A DNA stretch of 64,000 nt, from contig NZ_JARHTQ010000015.1 of NCBI RefSeq assembly GCF_029223525.1, positions 119,890 through 183,889 on the forward strand. Direction: 5' to 3'. The notes below the pieces were generated by a model, which ran no database searches, was not told the DNA's origin, and saw nothing but the letters and a program-made list of their open reading frames with translations. A program made the translations under genes and the position numbers. Source of the stretch: Streptantibioticus ferralitis (GTDB lineage Bacteria; Actinomycetota; Actinomycetes; Streptomycetales; Streptomycetaceae). This document shows, piece by piece, positions 25,817 to 33,355 of this stretch. The first letter of the stretch is position 1. Every line of letters begins with the position of its first letter.

Positions 25817-27733
25817 TCATCTGACCAGCTTCTGCACGTTTTCCAGGATGGCCAGCAGGTGAAACGGTGGCTCGGAAGCTGCTGTCACGGTTGCCTCTCG
25901 ATAGGTCGACGAGTCCTTCTTGGCGAAACCGTCTCCCGAGGCGATCAGCTCTTGGCGTCGTTGACTCCAGGCCGGCCACTTGGCGCCGAGGTAGGTCTCC
26001 AAGTTGTCGTGGAAGACGGCGTACGTGGCTTCGGCGACGGTTGGGGGCCATGGATTTACCGAGGCGCCGAGATATCCCAGCAGGTCGGCGTTCTTCTCCG
26101 CGTTCTTCCCGGCTTGGCGCTCAAACTCCAGTTCCTTCTTATGCCGGTCTTCCTGCGCCATGTTCCGCACCGATTCCCGCTTCCGCTCCTCCATCTCGGC
26201 ATCCCCATCGAAGACGACGTAACAGGGCACACCGAGCGCAGTGAGGATGGCATGGCAGAGCAGGATGTTGTCTTTGCCCTCCGCGTTGATCACCGAGATA
26301 CCCTGCGCGCCAAGGCTGATGCGCTGCCGCTCCGCACTGCCGAGCAGAACTGCCTCCTCAGTGAAACCCTCGACCAGCACGACGGCATGAGAGAAAAAGC
26401 CCTCTGCAAGCGGACCGGAACATCGCGCGCCCGCGTATCGCTGTACCGACTCCTCCTTCACCAGACCGGAGAGCGACTGGCACAGCTCGATCTCGGACAC
26501 CTGTAGGACACGGGTGACGGGGTGCTCCTCGCCCCCCTCGCGGCTAAGCCGACGGATCTGGTGGTAGTTCCGCGGATCAATGAAAACCGGGTTGTGCGTT
26601 GCGTACATCACCTGGGTTCGCCCTTGAGACGACGAAGCCACGAGGCTGCGGAGCACCTCAGCGAATGTCCTCGCCTGCGGAGGATGCTGGAACAGCTCGG
26701 GCTCCTCAATGGCGAGGCAGAGCGTCCGGGTGCCACCTTGCGGCCTTCTGCGCTCCGCAAGGAGCTTCAACGCCGCAATGATTAACGCGCGTTGGAAGCC
26801 GTGGCCCTGTCGATACACTGAGGTTTCGGCGGCCCCATCTCTAATACTCACCTGAAACATCGTCCGGGAGGGCTTCGGTGCCTGAACCACGGGCGTCACA
26901 ACCACCTGGCGTCCGGTAGTGAACTTGGCAACCTCGTTCGATAGCGCAGCCGAGATGTCGTCGAGCATGGGCCCGTATACCTTGGTATGCACGTCCTGGC
27001 GCGCCTGGTGAGCGTTCTCCTCGATCTCCCCGAGGTGCTCGTTCGCTTGGGACCGGTCCACAGCGTGGTCGAGAATCCGGCCGATGGCAGTGGCCTTGCG
27101 GTCGTCGGCCTCCTCGTACGCGCGCAGATCGGCGGATATGAAGACGAAGTCGATCAGTTTGGCCAGCTGACTCTGTCCGGCGAAGCCGAAGAAGTGAGTG
27201 TCGTCAACTTGCGACTCGGTGAGCTTGTCGCGGTTGGCTAGCTCCCAGGTCCGCATTGCCTCATCCACGGCGTCCGCAGAGCCTACCGTCGGGAGACCAA
27301 GACCAGGGTCACATTCCCGAAGGGCGTTGTAGGCCCTCCGCTTGTCCATCGCCTTGGTGTGGCGACGTACCTCCTCGAACGGCGCGTAAGCGAGGGCCTT
27401 GCCAGTGATCTTGTCGGCGCCGTACTCCCATGTCCGCCAGATGCTGACAGTCTCCGCTCCCTCCGGTGCATAACGCCCCAGTACCTCGCGGTCGTGAGAG
27501 GTGATCCCGTCGAACTCCACCTCCACGGTGATGCGCTCGCCGTCCGCGGCCGAATGGACATCGTCCGTGCTCAGCCCGACCTCTTTTTCACCGTTGAAGA
27601 ACCAGTCCAGTGCTCGTAGCACGGTGGACTTACCGACGCCAGTGGGGCCGATGAAGGAGGTTATCTCCTCGAATGCAATGTCCACCTGGTGCAGGCAGCA
27701 GAAGTTCTCGATACGTACTCGGCTGATCTTCAC
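25817..27733 (-). CDS. OLD-family ATPase-TOPRIM nuclease
   Basis: The protein has 638 residues from GTG 27733 (AGGA 7 bases upstream, MKISRVRIENF-type beginning); the open frame extends 135 codons further but without an N-terminus typical of the family. An ABC/SMC-type ATPase has Walker A GPTGVGKST near residue 30, a signature-like HGFQRALIIAALKLL and Walker B LCLAIEEPELFQHP, with the D-loop/His switch TQVMYATHNP. The TOPRIM domain shows VLVEGFTEEAVLL near 452 and VVFDGDAE near 508. OLD proteins are metal-dependent nucleases with anti-phage roles. No UvrD-like partner (as in Gabija) is adjacent, so this looks like a stand-alone class 1 OLD gene. It sits 1 kb beyond the Hma-like operon, inside a defence island. 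Confidence 0.85.
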   Translation of the reverse strand: MKISRVRIENFCCLHQVDIAFEEITSFIGPTGVGKSTVLRALDWFFNGEKEVGLSTDDVHSAADGERITVEVEFDGITSHDREVLGRYAPEGAETVSIWRTWEYGADKITGKALAYAPFEEVRRHTKAMDKRRAYNALRECDPGLGLPTVGSADAVDEAMRTWELANRDKLTESQVDDTHFFGFAGQSQLAKLIDFVFISADLRAYEEADDRKATAIGRILDHAVDRSQANEHLGEIEENAHQARQDVHTKVYGPMLDDISAALSNEVAKFTTGRQVVVTPVVQAPKPSRTMFQVSIRDGAAETSVYRQGHGFQRALIIAALKLLAERRRPQGGTRTLCLAIEEPELFQHPPQARTFAEVLRSLVASSSQGRTQVMYATHNPVFIDPRNYHQIRRLSREGGEEHPVTRVLQVSEIELCQSLSGLVKEESVQRYAGARCSGPLAEGFFSHAVVLVEGFTEEAVLLGSAERQRISLGAQGISVINAEGKDNILLCHAILTALGVPCYVVFDGDAEMEERKRESVRNMAQEDRHKKELEFERQAGKNAEKNADLLGYLGASVNPWPPTVAEATYAVFHDNLETYLGAKWPAWSQRRQELIASGDGFAKKDSSTYREATVTAASEPPFHLLAILENVQKLVR

Positions 27734-28122
27734 GGTCGTCCTGAAGGCATGATGCGGATGGGCTGATTGAGCCCGGGGACACAGGCGTGATGCTAGCGAC
27801 GCAGGTGACGTCCCCTCAGTTGTTTTACTTCTGGATGAAGCTAGCCCCGGGCATATCCGGCATGACGCTCGTGCGTGTACGTCCTGGTGTTCGACATTCG
27901 GCCATTTGTTCCGATCTGGACCGTTCGCGCCTACCCGGTGACAGCCCAAGTGTGAGCTCAGGACGCATGACACACGACATATGGCGCGACGTGGTGCTCG
28001 TCGAAGGCGGCCCGGCGACCACCTAACAGCTCGAGCACCTGCGCTGCGTGCTGGACACGGAGGTGCAGTGTGTCTGCGACCGGACGCAATCCGGCCCCGT
28101 GATCTGACCTGTGTGAACGCCT
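27734..28122. other. intergenic region left of the att-like junction
   Basis: No frame with coding bias is present. It holds the promoter of the OLD gene and ends at the junction at 28123-28126. Nothing else is recognised. Confidence 0.35.
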
Positions 28123-28140
28123 GAATCTCATGCTCCACCC
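28123..28140 (-). other. att-like junction C: tRNA-Gly 5'-side arm joined to unrelated DNA
   Basis: Read on the minus strand, GGGTGGAGCATGAG matches the D-arm to anticodon-stem part of the tRNA-Gly(CCC)-like site at 42.8 kb. It then switches, at the anticodon loop, to ATTCAGGCG. Its plus-strand core GAAT is shared with junction A at 38089-38092. Tyrosine recombinases often cross over in tRNA anticodon loops. Confidence 0.55.
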
Positions 28141-28916
28141 GAGCGCGATCGGCGAGAACGGCTGTCCGCGCGCATCATGGCCACCAGCATCCGGGACCTA
28201 GCAGCTCCGATGTGGAGTCGTTTGCGCAGCGTCTCGGCCGAGATGGGGCGTTGATAGGCCTCCCAGTGCCAAGCGTCTTCTCTACGGGCCGACTCAAGGA
28301 GATCACCTTCCGGGACACGTTTCCTATCGAGGGACTCGCGGTCTTGTTGAGGAGGCGAGCCAGAGCCGTTGGCGTTCGGGCCGCTTTCCTCGGCTGGGCT
28401 CGGCGCTTCGTTAGCCGGGTCTTGCTTAACGGCTGGATCGGGAGGCAGAGTCGGCGCCACTGCATGGACCCCACCGATGGCTTGCAGCAGGCCGGGGCCT
28501 ACCTCGGCCCATCCGATCAGCAGCAGGGGCCCAACCGCATCGAAGGCGGCCTTGCCTACCTGGTCGGTGATCAGCGGATCCGCCACGTTCAACGCCAACG
28601 TCATCACGCTGGAGAAGACCAGGAGCCGACGCGCGGGACGGAGTTGCTCGCGGCTCGCTCCGTGAAGCGCCATGTATCGAGTCCCCAACAACAGCCCAAG
28701 AACCGACAGGTCCACGGCCGGGGCCACCAACGGAGCGACCAGAGTGGGCACCCCTAGCCGCAGCGCAAGCAGCCACACATTCCCAAACCCGAACAAGAAC
28801 GTGAGCCCTACCACCGCGCCCATGATCGCTGTAACGATGCGTAGAGTGATTGTCTGCTCGAACGCCGCACCAGTGTCACGGATAGTGGCCGTATCCTTCC
28901 TGGAAGCTGGCATCAC
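28128..28916 (-). CDS. DUF2637 membrane protein, SpdB-like (copy 1)
   Basis: The protein has 262 residues (GTG 28916 or ATG 28913). About four hydrophobic segments lie in residues 25-150 (AIMGAVVGLTFLFGFG, LVAPAVDLSVLGLLLG, LLVFSSVMTLALNVAD, AVGPLLLIGWAEVGPGLL), which is the DUF2637 pattern. A disordered Pro/Ser/Asn-rich linker and a helix-turn-helix-like end (RPISAETLRKRLHIGAARS) follow. Related proteins are carried by Streptomyces conjugative plasmids and integrated elements, where Spd proteins help plasmid spread. It is nearly identical in its membrane part to the gene at 42842-43630. Its stop codon lies inside the att-like junction. Confidence 0.8.
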   Translation of the reverse strand: MMPASRKDTATIRDTGAAFEQTITLRIVTAIMGAVVGLTFLFGFGNVWLLALRLGVPTLVAPLVAPAVDLSVLGLLLGTRYMALHGASREQLRPARRLLVFSSVMTLALNVADPLITDQVGKAAFDAVGPLLLIGWAEVGPGLLQAIGGVHAVAPTLPPDPAVKQDPANEAPSPAEESGPNANGSGSPPQQDRESLDRKRVPEGDLLESARREDAWHWEAYQRPISAETLRKRLHIGAARSRMLVAMMRADSRSRRSRSGGA

Positions 28917-29255
28917 AGGCCCCCATCCCGTGCCGCGGGGTGGAACTGCCCCTCAACAACGAGCCGCCCGGGAGGAAAGCGCAGGTCAGCCCCGCATCCT
29001 TCTGCATGTAGTCCCGCCGGGGGCACTCCGATCACTGACCGTGTTTTCGCAGGTCAGGGCGGCCATCTGCCCTACCGGTGCCCTTACCGACAGGTGCGAT
29101 GAACCGCATGGTGCGATTTGAAGATCAATCCGCCTTGGGGTGCATTACCGCAGGTGAGCGCGCGCAGCAACGGTGGATCCGCCCTTCTGCCACCGCCGCA
29201 GGTTCGAGTCATAGGGGGTAACTGGAGCTAGCGCCTCGTCACGCTCTGCGGTCAA
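28128..29255. repeat. direct repeat, copy 1 (DUF2637 gene plus about 340 bases upstream)
   Basis: The DUF2637 gene and the noncoding sequence to its right match 42842-43965 closely. The match includes GACCGTGTTTTCGCAGGTC, the GAACCGCATGGTGCGATT segment and CCGCAGGTTCGAGTCATA. The noncoding part is at least as similar as the coding part, so the copies are recent or under constraint. The noncoding stretch 28917-29261 holds no gene. Confidence 0.8.
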
Positions 29256-29261
29256 CCCTGC

Positions 29262-29561
29262 TCATACGGGTTCGTCGTCCCGCGGATGGGGGTCCGACCC
29301 GTGTGAGTCAGCTTCTCCGGATGCCGGACTGGCCTCGTTCCCGGCGCTCGGCTCTGGCACAGCCGCCCGCCCCGAATGCTCGGCGACCCAGGTCAGCACA
29401 TCGCGCATCGCAGCGGCCTGCTGCAGAGCCAACGCCTCCGCTTCTGCCCTATCTTTCTGAGCCTCGATCACGCAGATCTCAAATCTGAAGGCCAGCGGAC
29501 GCCTTCCGGAAGCATCGGCCGCAACGTCCTCGGATTCGCTGGCGACGTGTTCAGTACCCAC
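29262..29561 (-). CDS. small hypothetical protein upstream of DUF2637
   Basis: A 99-residue acidic frame runs from GTG 29561. It has a helical middle rich in Ala/Glu/Gln (KDRAEAEALALQQ) and a disordered tail ending HPRDDEPV. No strong ribosome binding site is visible. Part of its 3' end is matched in the second repeat near 43975-44030, where the rest is missing. It may be co-transcribed with DUF2637. Function is unknown. Confidence 0.4.
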   Translation of the reverse strand: MGTEHVASESEDVAADASGRRPLAFRFEICVIEAQKDRAEAEALALQQAAAMRDVLTWVAEHSGRAAVPEPSAGNEASPASGEADSHGSDPHPRDDEPV

Positions 29562-30055
29562 GTACCACAGGCTCTCGCAAGAGCCACCCCCCTACTGGAA
29601 ATCAAGGCGCAGGCGACACATACGGATGACCCAGAACCCATCGGTGAGGTCATCGGTCACGCTGGTACACCGGGTGACGTGACCGACGGTGATGGCCAGC
29701 CGGGAGCTTCTCGTCGGTCAGCCACTCCAGGGCGTGGCGACGCCCTTCCAAAGTTCGCCTGCCGTAGGCGCGCCAACAGTGAGCAGCAGCGGGCGATCTG
29801 ACCATCTGGGTGGCCCAGCCTGAAGGTGAGGAACTGGCTGGGCTTGTAAGGTCATCCCGGTTGATGCCTGCGTAAAGATCTGGCCCCGGCGAGAGAGACA
29901 TCATCCCCCCACGGAGCTGATACCCCCCGACCAGTCAACTGAAGGTGAGGACCTCTTGCCAAAGGCAGCCTTCTCGCTTGGTCACTGGCGCCGCGCGCCG
30001 CAGCTGAACCGCTGCGAGGCGACGCCGAAGGAACTTCCACCGCAGCGACGCGGAT
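29562..30055. other. noncoding stretch without recognised features
   Basis: Frames here lack third-position bias and contain no motif I know. It separates the DUF2637 unit from the transposon debris. Confidence 0.3.
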
Positions 30056-30268
30056 GACGAGGGCGCGCTGCCCGGCGACTACCGCAAGATCCAGGCGATC
30101 GTGCGGGAGGCCGAGGGCCCGGTGCGGGTCAGGGCGGTCGGCGAGCGGCCGGGTCTGGACGCCTCGGTGCGCGGCAAGCTGGAACCTTTGCGGGCGAAGA
30201 TAACCAAGCTCGCCGACCGCGGCTGGCTGCACAAGCGGGGCGACGGGCGGTTCACGGCACGCCCGTAG
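30056..30268 (+). pseudogene. C-terminal remnant of a winged-helix-like protein
   Basis: An open frame with good codon bias ends at TAG 30268 and reads GDYRKIQAIVREAEGPV, then KLEPLRAKITKLADRGWL and GRFTARP. The pattern of paired helices followed by a wing resembles small helix-turn-helix proteins found next to transposases. No start codon with upstream coding sequence survives. Confidence 0.4.
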
Positions 30269-30279
30269 TCGCGCGGGCT

Positions 30280-31258
30280 GTGCCCGTAACTGACGGTCCT
30301 CCGACGGCAGTTGAGTTGGGGTGTGAAGGAAAACAACGGTCTCGCCGAGGGCCCTGACGGCCTTGTTTACACTGCCCGCCTGCCGCTGTCGAGCGCGACC
30401 TTGAACTATATTGCGGACCTGATGCGCGGTCGCCTGAAGAAGATCGGCTCGCGGTGGCGGGCGCTGCCCGCGGGGAAGATCGCCCGCATCGTGCTGACGG
30501 TGCTGCGCTGCGACCAGCGGCCCGGCGATCTGGCCGACGGGAACGGGGTGCACCGCACCACCGTGAGCCGGTGGGTGCGCGAAGTCGTCGGCCTGCTGGC
30601 CACCCGAGCCCCGCGCCTGGACCGCGCGTTGGGGAAGATCACCCGAAAGGGCGGCGGCGTGGTCCTGCTGGACGGCTCCCTCATACGCACCCGCCGTCCA
30701 CCGGAGCGGACAACCGGCCGAACTACTCGGGCAAACACAAATGCCATGGCCTGCTCGTGATCGCGCTCACCGACGACCGCGGTCGACTGGTATGGATCTC
30801 CGCGGTTCGGCCCGGACGCACATCCGAGATCACCGCCTGCCGACACGACAAGCTCACCGCCCACCTGCGGGCCGCCGGGCTCGGCGCCATCGCCGACCTG
30901 GGGTTCATCGGCCTCGACGACGGTCCTCCTGACGCCGACCCAGCGGTGATCACCGGCTACAAGGCGGCCCGGAACCGACCCCTGACCCGCGGCCAGAAGC
31001 TGTCCAACAAGGCACTGGCCGCGGTGCGGGCCCCGGTTGAGCACGGCTTCGCCCATCTGAAGAACTGGAGAGTTCTCGGCAAGGTCCGCACGGATCCGAG
31101 GTGGGCGACCACGCTGGTGCGGGCCCTGCTGGTGCTTACGAACCGGCAGGTGGCCCGCTGACGAATGATCGAGTCGGTGGACTACCGCTCCGGACCTGCC
31201 CGAGCTTCCTGACGCCTACCCACACCAAGCCGTCTGACGTGCAGTTTTCATTACGCAC
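30280..31258 (+). mobile_element. IS5-family-like insertion sequence
   Basis: A DDE transposase is flanked by imperfect inverted termini. The left end begins GTGCCCGTAACTGACGG near 30280, and the right end, read in reverse, begins GTGCGTAATGAAAACTG near 31258; both run on to GACGGC. No clear target duplication was found. Limits are approximate. Confidence 0.5.
30323..31161 (+). pseudogene. IS5-type DDE transposase with a frameshift
   Basis: The N-terminal frame carries the usual YTARLPLSSATLNYIADLM, a helix-turn-helix (HRTTVSRWVREV) and the first catalytic Asp in VVLLDGSLIRT. The reading then moves to the -1 frame near 30700, giving NRPNYSGKHKCHGLL, ADLGFIGLDD and EHGFAHLKNWRVL, which supply the rest of the DDE fold. 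No classic slippery heptamer is obvious at the switch, so loss of function is likelier than programmed shifting. The start (GTG 30323) is a guess. Confidence 0.7.
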
Positions 31259-31301
31259 GGGTCTCATTGGGGCCTCGCTCACGCGAGGTCCCACGACGGG
31301 A

Positions 31302-32231
31302 TCAGACGGTGAGGACGAGCTTGCCCTGGAGGTGACCGGCGTCGAGCAGCCGGTGCGCGTCGGCGACGCGCTCGAACGGGAACGTCTCCTGCACGTGAAC
31401 CCGGAGCCTGCCCTGTTCGACAAGTTCGACGAGACCTCGCAGTGCGACTGGATCGGGGTCGACCGCGATGCCGCTGAAGCGCATGCCGGCCGCCTCGTAC
31501 TTGGCGGTGAGCTCCGCATCCTCCTCGGCGACCGCCGTCACCAGGTGACCGCCTGGGCGGAGCACTTCGAGCGACCGCTCGACGGTGTCGCCGCCGATGG
31601 TGTCGAGCACGACGTCGATGTCGCGGACTGCCTCGGTGAAGTCGGCCGCCGTGTAGTCGATCACCTCGTCGGCGCCGAACCCCTCGACGAACTTCCGCTT
31701 GCTCCCGCTGGCGGTCGCGATCACGTGCGCGCCGAGCGATTTCGCGATCTGGATCGCGACGTGGCCGACCCCGCCACCACCGCCGTGGACCAGGACGCGG
31801 TCGCCCTCGGTCACGCCGCCGAGGTCGACGAGGCCCTGCCACGCCGTCAGCCCGACGATCGGCAGCGCCGACGCCTCGACGTGCGAGAGCGACGCCGGCT
31901 TGCGTGCCAGGTGCAAAGCCGGCGCCGACACGACCTCGGCGTACGCGCTCGCCGCCCGAGGGAACAGCGGCATCCCGAACACCTCGTCGCCGTGCCTGAA
32001 CCGCCACGTCTGCGGCGCCTCTTCGACCACGCCGCTGATGTCCCAGCCGAGGACGAACGGCGGCCGGCCGATCAGCGGGAACTCGCCGGAACGCAGGCGC
32101 GCCTCCAGCGGGTTCAGCCCGATCGCCTTGACGCGGACGACAACCTCGGTCGGGAGGGGCTGGGGCTCGGGCGCGTCCACGATGGTGAGCACCTCGGGAC
32201 CGCCGAGCGTCTGCTGGGTGATGACTCGCAT
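31302..32231 (-). CDS. NADP-dependent quinone oxidoreductase, MDR superfamily
   Basis: The protein has 309 residues. The GroES-like N-terminal half has GPEVLTIVDAPEPQP and KAIGLNPLEARLRSG. The Rossmann half has VLVHGGGGGVGHVAIQIAKSLGA. Structural zinc cysteines are absent, which fits the zinc-free QOR branch. It reduces quinones or enones with NAD(P)H and protects against electrophile stress. It is divergent from an HxlR regulator, with a palindrome between them, a common regulator-enzyme pair. Confidence 0.85.
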   Translation of the reverse strand: MRVITQQTLGGPEVLTIVDAPEPQPLPTEVVVRVKAIGLNPLEARLRSGEFPLIGRPPFVLGWDISGVVEEAPQTWRFRHGDEVFGMPLFPRAASAYAEVVSAPALHLARKPASLSHVEASALPIVGLTAWQGLVDLGGVTEGDRVLVHGGGGGVGHVAIQIAKSLGAHVIATASGSKRKFVEGFGADEVIDYTAADFTEAVRDIDVVLDTIGGDTVERSLEVLRPGGHLVTAVAEEDAELTAKYEAAGMRFSGIAVDPDPVALRGLVELVEQGRLRVHVQETFPFERVADAHRLLDAGHLQGKLVLTV

Positions 32232-32270
32232 GACTCTCCTGGCTTTGAAGGGGGGAGAGAACCCAGGCTA

Positions 32271-32287
32271 GGTTTCCGATAGGAACC
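32271..32287. promoter_or_regulatory. palindrome between oxidoreductase and HxlR regulator
   Basis: GGTTTCC-GATA-GGAACC is an inverted repeat with one unpaired base, centred in the 75-base gap between the divergent genes and 20 bases before the HxlR start. It is a good candidate operator for the HxlR protein. Confidence 0.5.
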
Positions 32288-32306
32288 AGCAGGTACCTTT
32301 GGCGCC

Positions 32307-32687
32307 ATGAGCGGTTTCGGTCCCGGTGATCCCTTTCTCGCGGACTGTCCGGCGCGTCTGGCGGTCGAGCTCATCGCCGACAAGTGGACGGTGGTCGTGC
32401 TCTACGGCCTCAGCAAGGGCCCGGTGCGCCATGGCGAGCTGATCGAGCTGATCGGCGGCATCTCCCGCAAGATGCTCACCCAGACGCTCCGACGGCTCGA
32501 GGCACACGGACTCGTCCGCCGCCACGCCTACGCCGAGGTGCCGCCCCGCGTCGAGTACGAGCTCACCCCGCTCGGGGCGACGCTGATCGATCCGATCCAC
32601 ATGCTGACCGAGTGGGCGAGGGCGAACGGCGACGCAGTGCTCGATGCGATCGACGCCGATCCCGAGCCAGTCACCCATACCGACTGA
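32307..32687 (+). CDS. HxlR-family transcriptional regulator
   Basis: The protein has 126 residues. The HxlR signature is present: CPARLAVELIADKWTVVVLYGL, ISRKMLTQTLRRLEAHGL and the wing VEYELTPLG. The conserved N-terminal Cys is the redox or electrophile sensor in several family members. It likely controls the divergent quinone oxidoreductase through the palindrome just upstream. Confidence 0.85.
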   Translation: MSGFGPGDPFLADCPARLAVELIADKWTVVVLYGLSKGPVRHGELIELIGGISRKMLTQTLRRLEAHGLVRRHAYAEVPPRVEYELTPLGATLIDPIHMLTEWARANGDAVLDAIDADPEPVTHTD

Positions 32688-32694
32688 GCCCCCG

Positions 32695-32943
32695 CTAGGT
32701 GTTCTGAGTATCCTCTCGGCCGCTACTCGGTATCGGCCCGCCGCGCTCGGTCTGCAGGCTCTCGATTACCGGAGCGACAGCCCCGGCGTCGGCCCGGGCC
32801 TGCTCGGCCAGGCGATTCAACACCCGCTCCGCGACCGCCAGTTCATCCCGCTCGGCCTGGACCTCCAGGAGTTTCTTGGCCAACTCCTCGGCGAGGGCAT
32901 CCAGTTCGCTCCGGCAGGCGGTAATCCACTGCCGCTCCTGCAT
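32695..32943 (-). CDS. small coiled-coil hypothetical protein
   Basis: An 82-residue frame begins MQERQWITACRSELDALAEEL and is predicted almost entirely as an amphipathic coiled coil up to residue 55, then turns disordered. Similar short proteins are common near mobile DNA in Streptomyces, but I do not know a function. It converges on the HxlR gene. Confidence 0.5.
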   Translation of the reverse strand: MQERQWITACRSELDALAEELAKKLLEVQAERDELAVAERVLNRLAEQARADAGAVAPVIESLQTERGGPIPSSGREDTQNT

Positions 32944-33355
32944 CCCCCGCGCCCTCCCGCGTTCTCACCGCGTGCCGACCTACTGACGGAACGTAGGCGG
33001 GGGCCGGTCGTGGGCGCAGCCGAACCCGGCATCCCGCCGGAGCCGGACCCACCCGATGATCTACGCCATGGTCATCGGCACCGACCGGCACGAGTACCCA
33101 ACTCGTCATTCACACCAGACCCGTGACCTGCGACTTCACGATGCACACCGCTCAATGGGCCTACTGAAAACGCGAGTTCGGTCCCCACGACGTGCCCGCC
33201 GCGATGCCAGTGCCGTTACAGGCTGATCTTGTCCGTCTGTTAAGTGTCCCCGGGGGGACTTTAGCGCTCGTACCAAGAGCCTTGGGCAGGAATCGGTGAA
33301 CTGCGGCTGGGGTCGCAGTCCCGAACAGCGCTCTGCGGATGCCAAACGGTGCCCG
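32944..33355. other. upstream region of the helicase-PLD gene
   Basis: The only notable structure is a palindrome at 33242-33262 (AAGTGTCCCC followed by GGGGGACTTT), about 95 bases before the helicase start. It could be an operator or a terminator-like hairpin. Otherwise nothing is recognised. Confidence 0.4.

Noticed and set aside
25817..27733. Gabija system
   Set aside because: The OLD-TOPRIM gene fits GajA in outline, but no UvrD-like GajB lies on either side.
30323..31161. Programmed ribosomal frameshift in the IS5 transposase
   Set aside because: No A/T-rich slippery heptamer or stem-loop is evident at the -1 switch near 30700; simple decay is enough to explain it.
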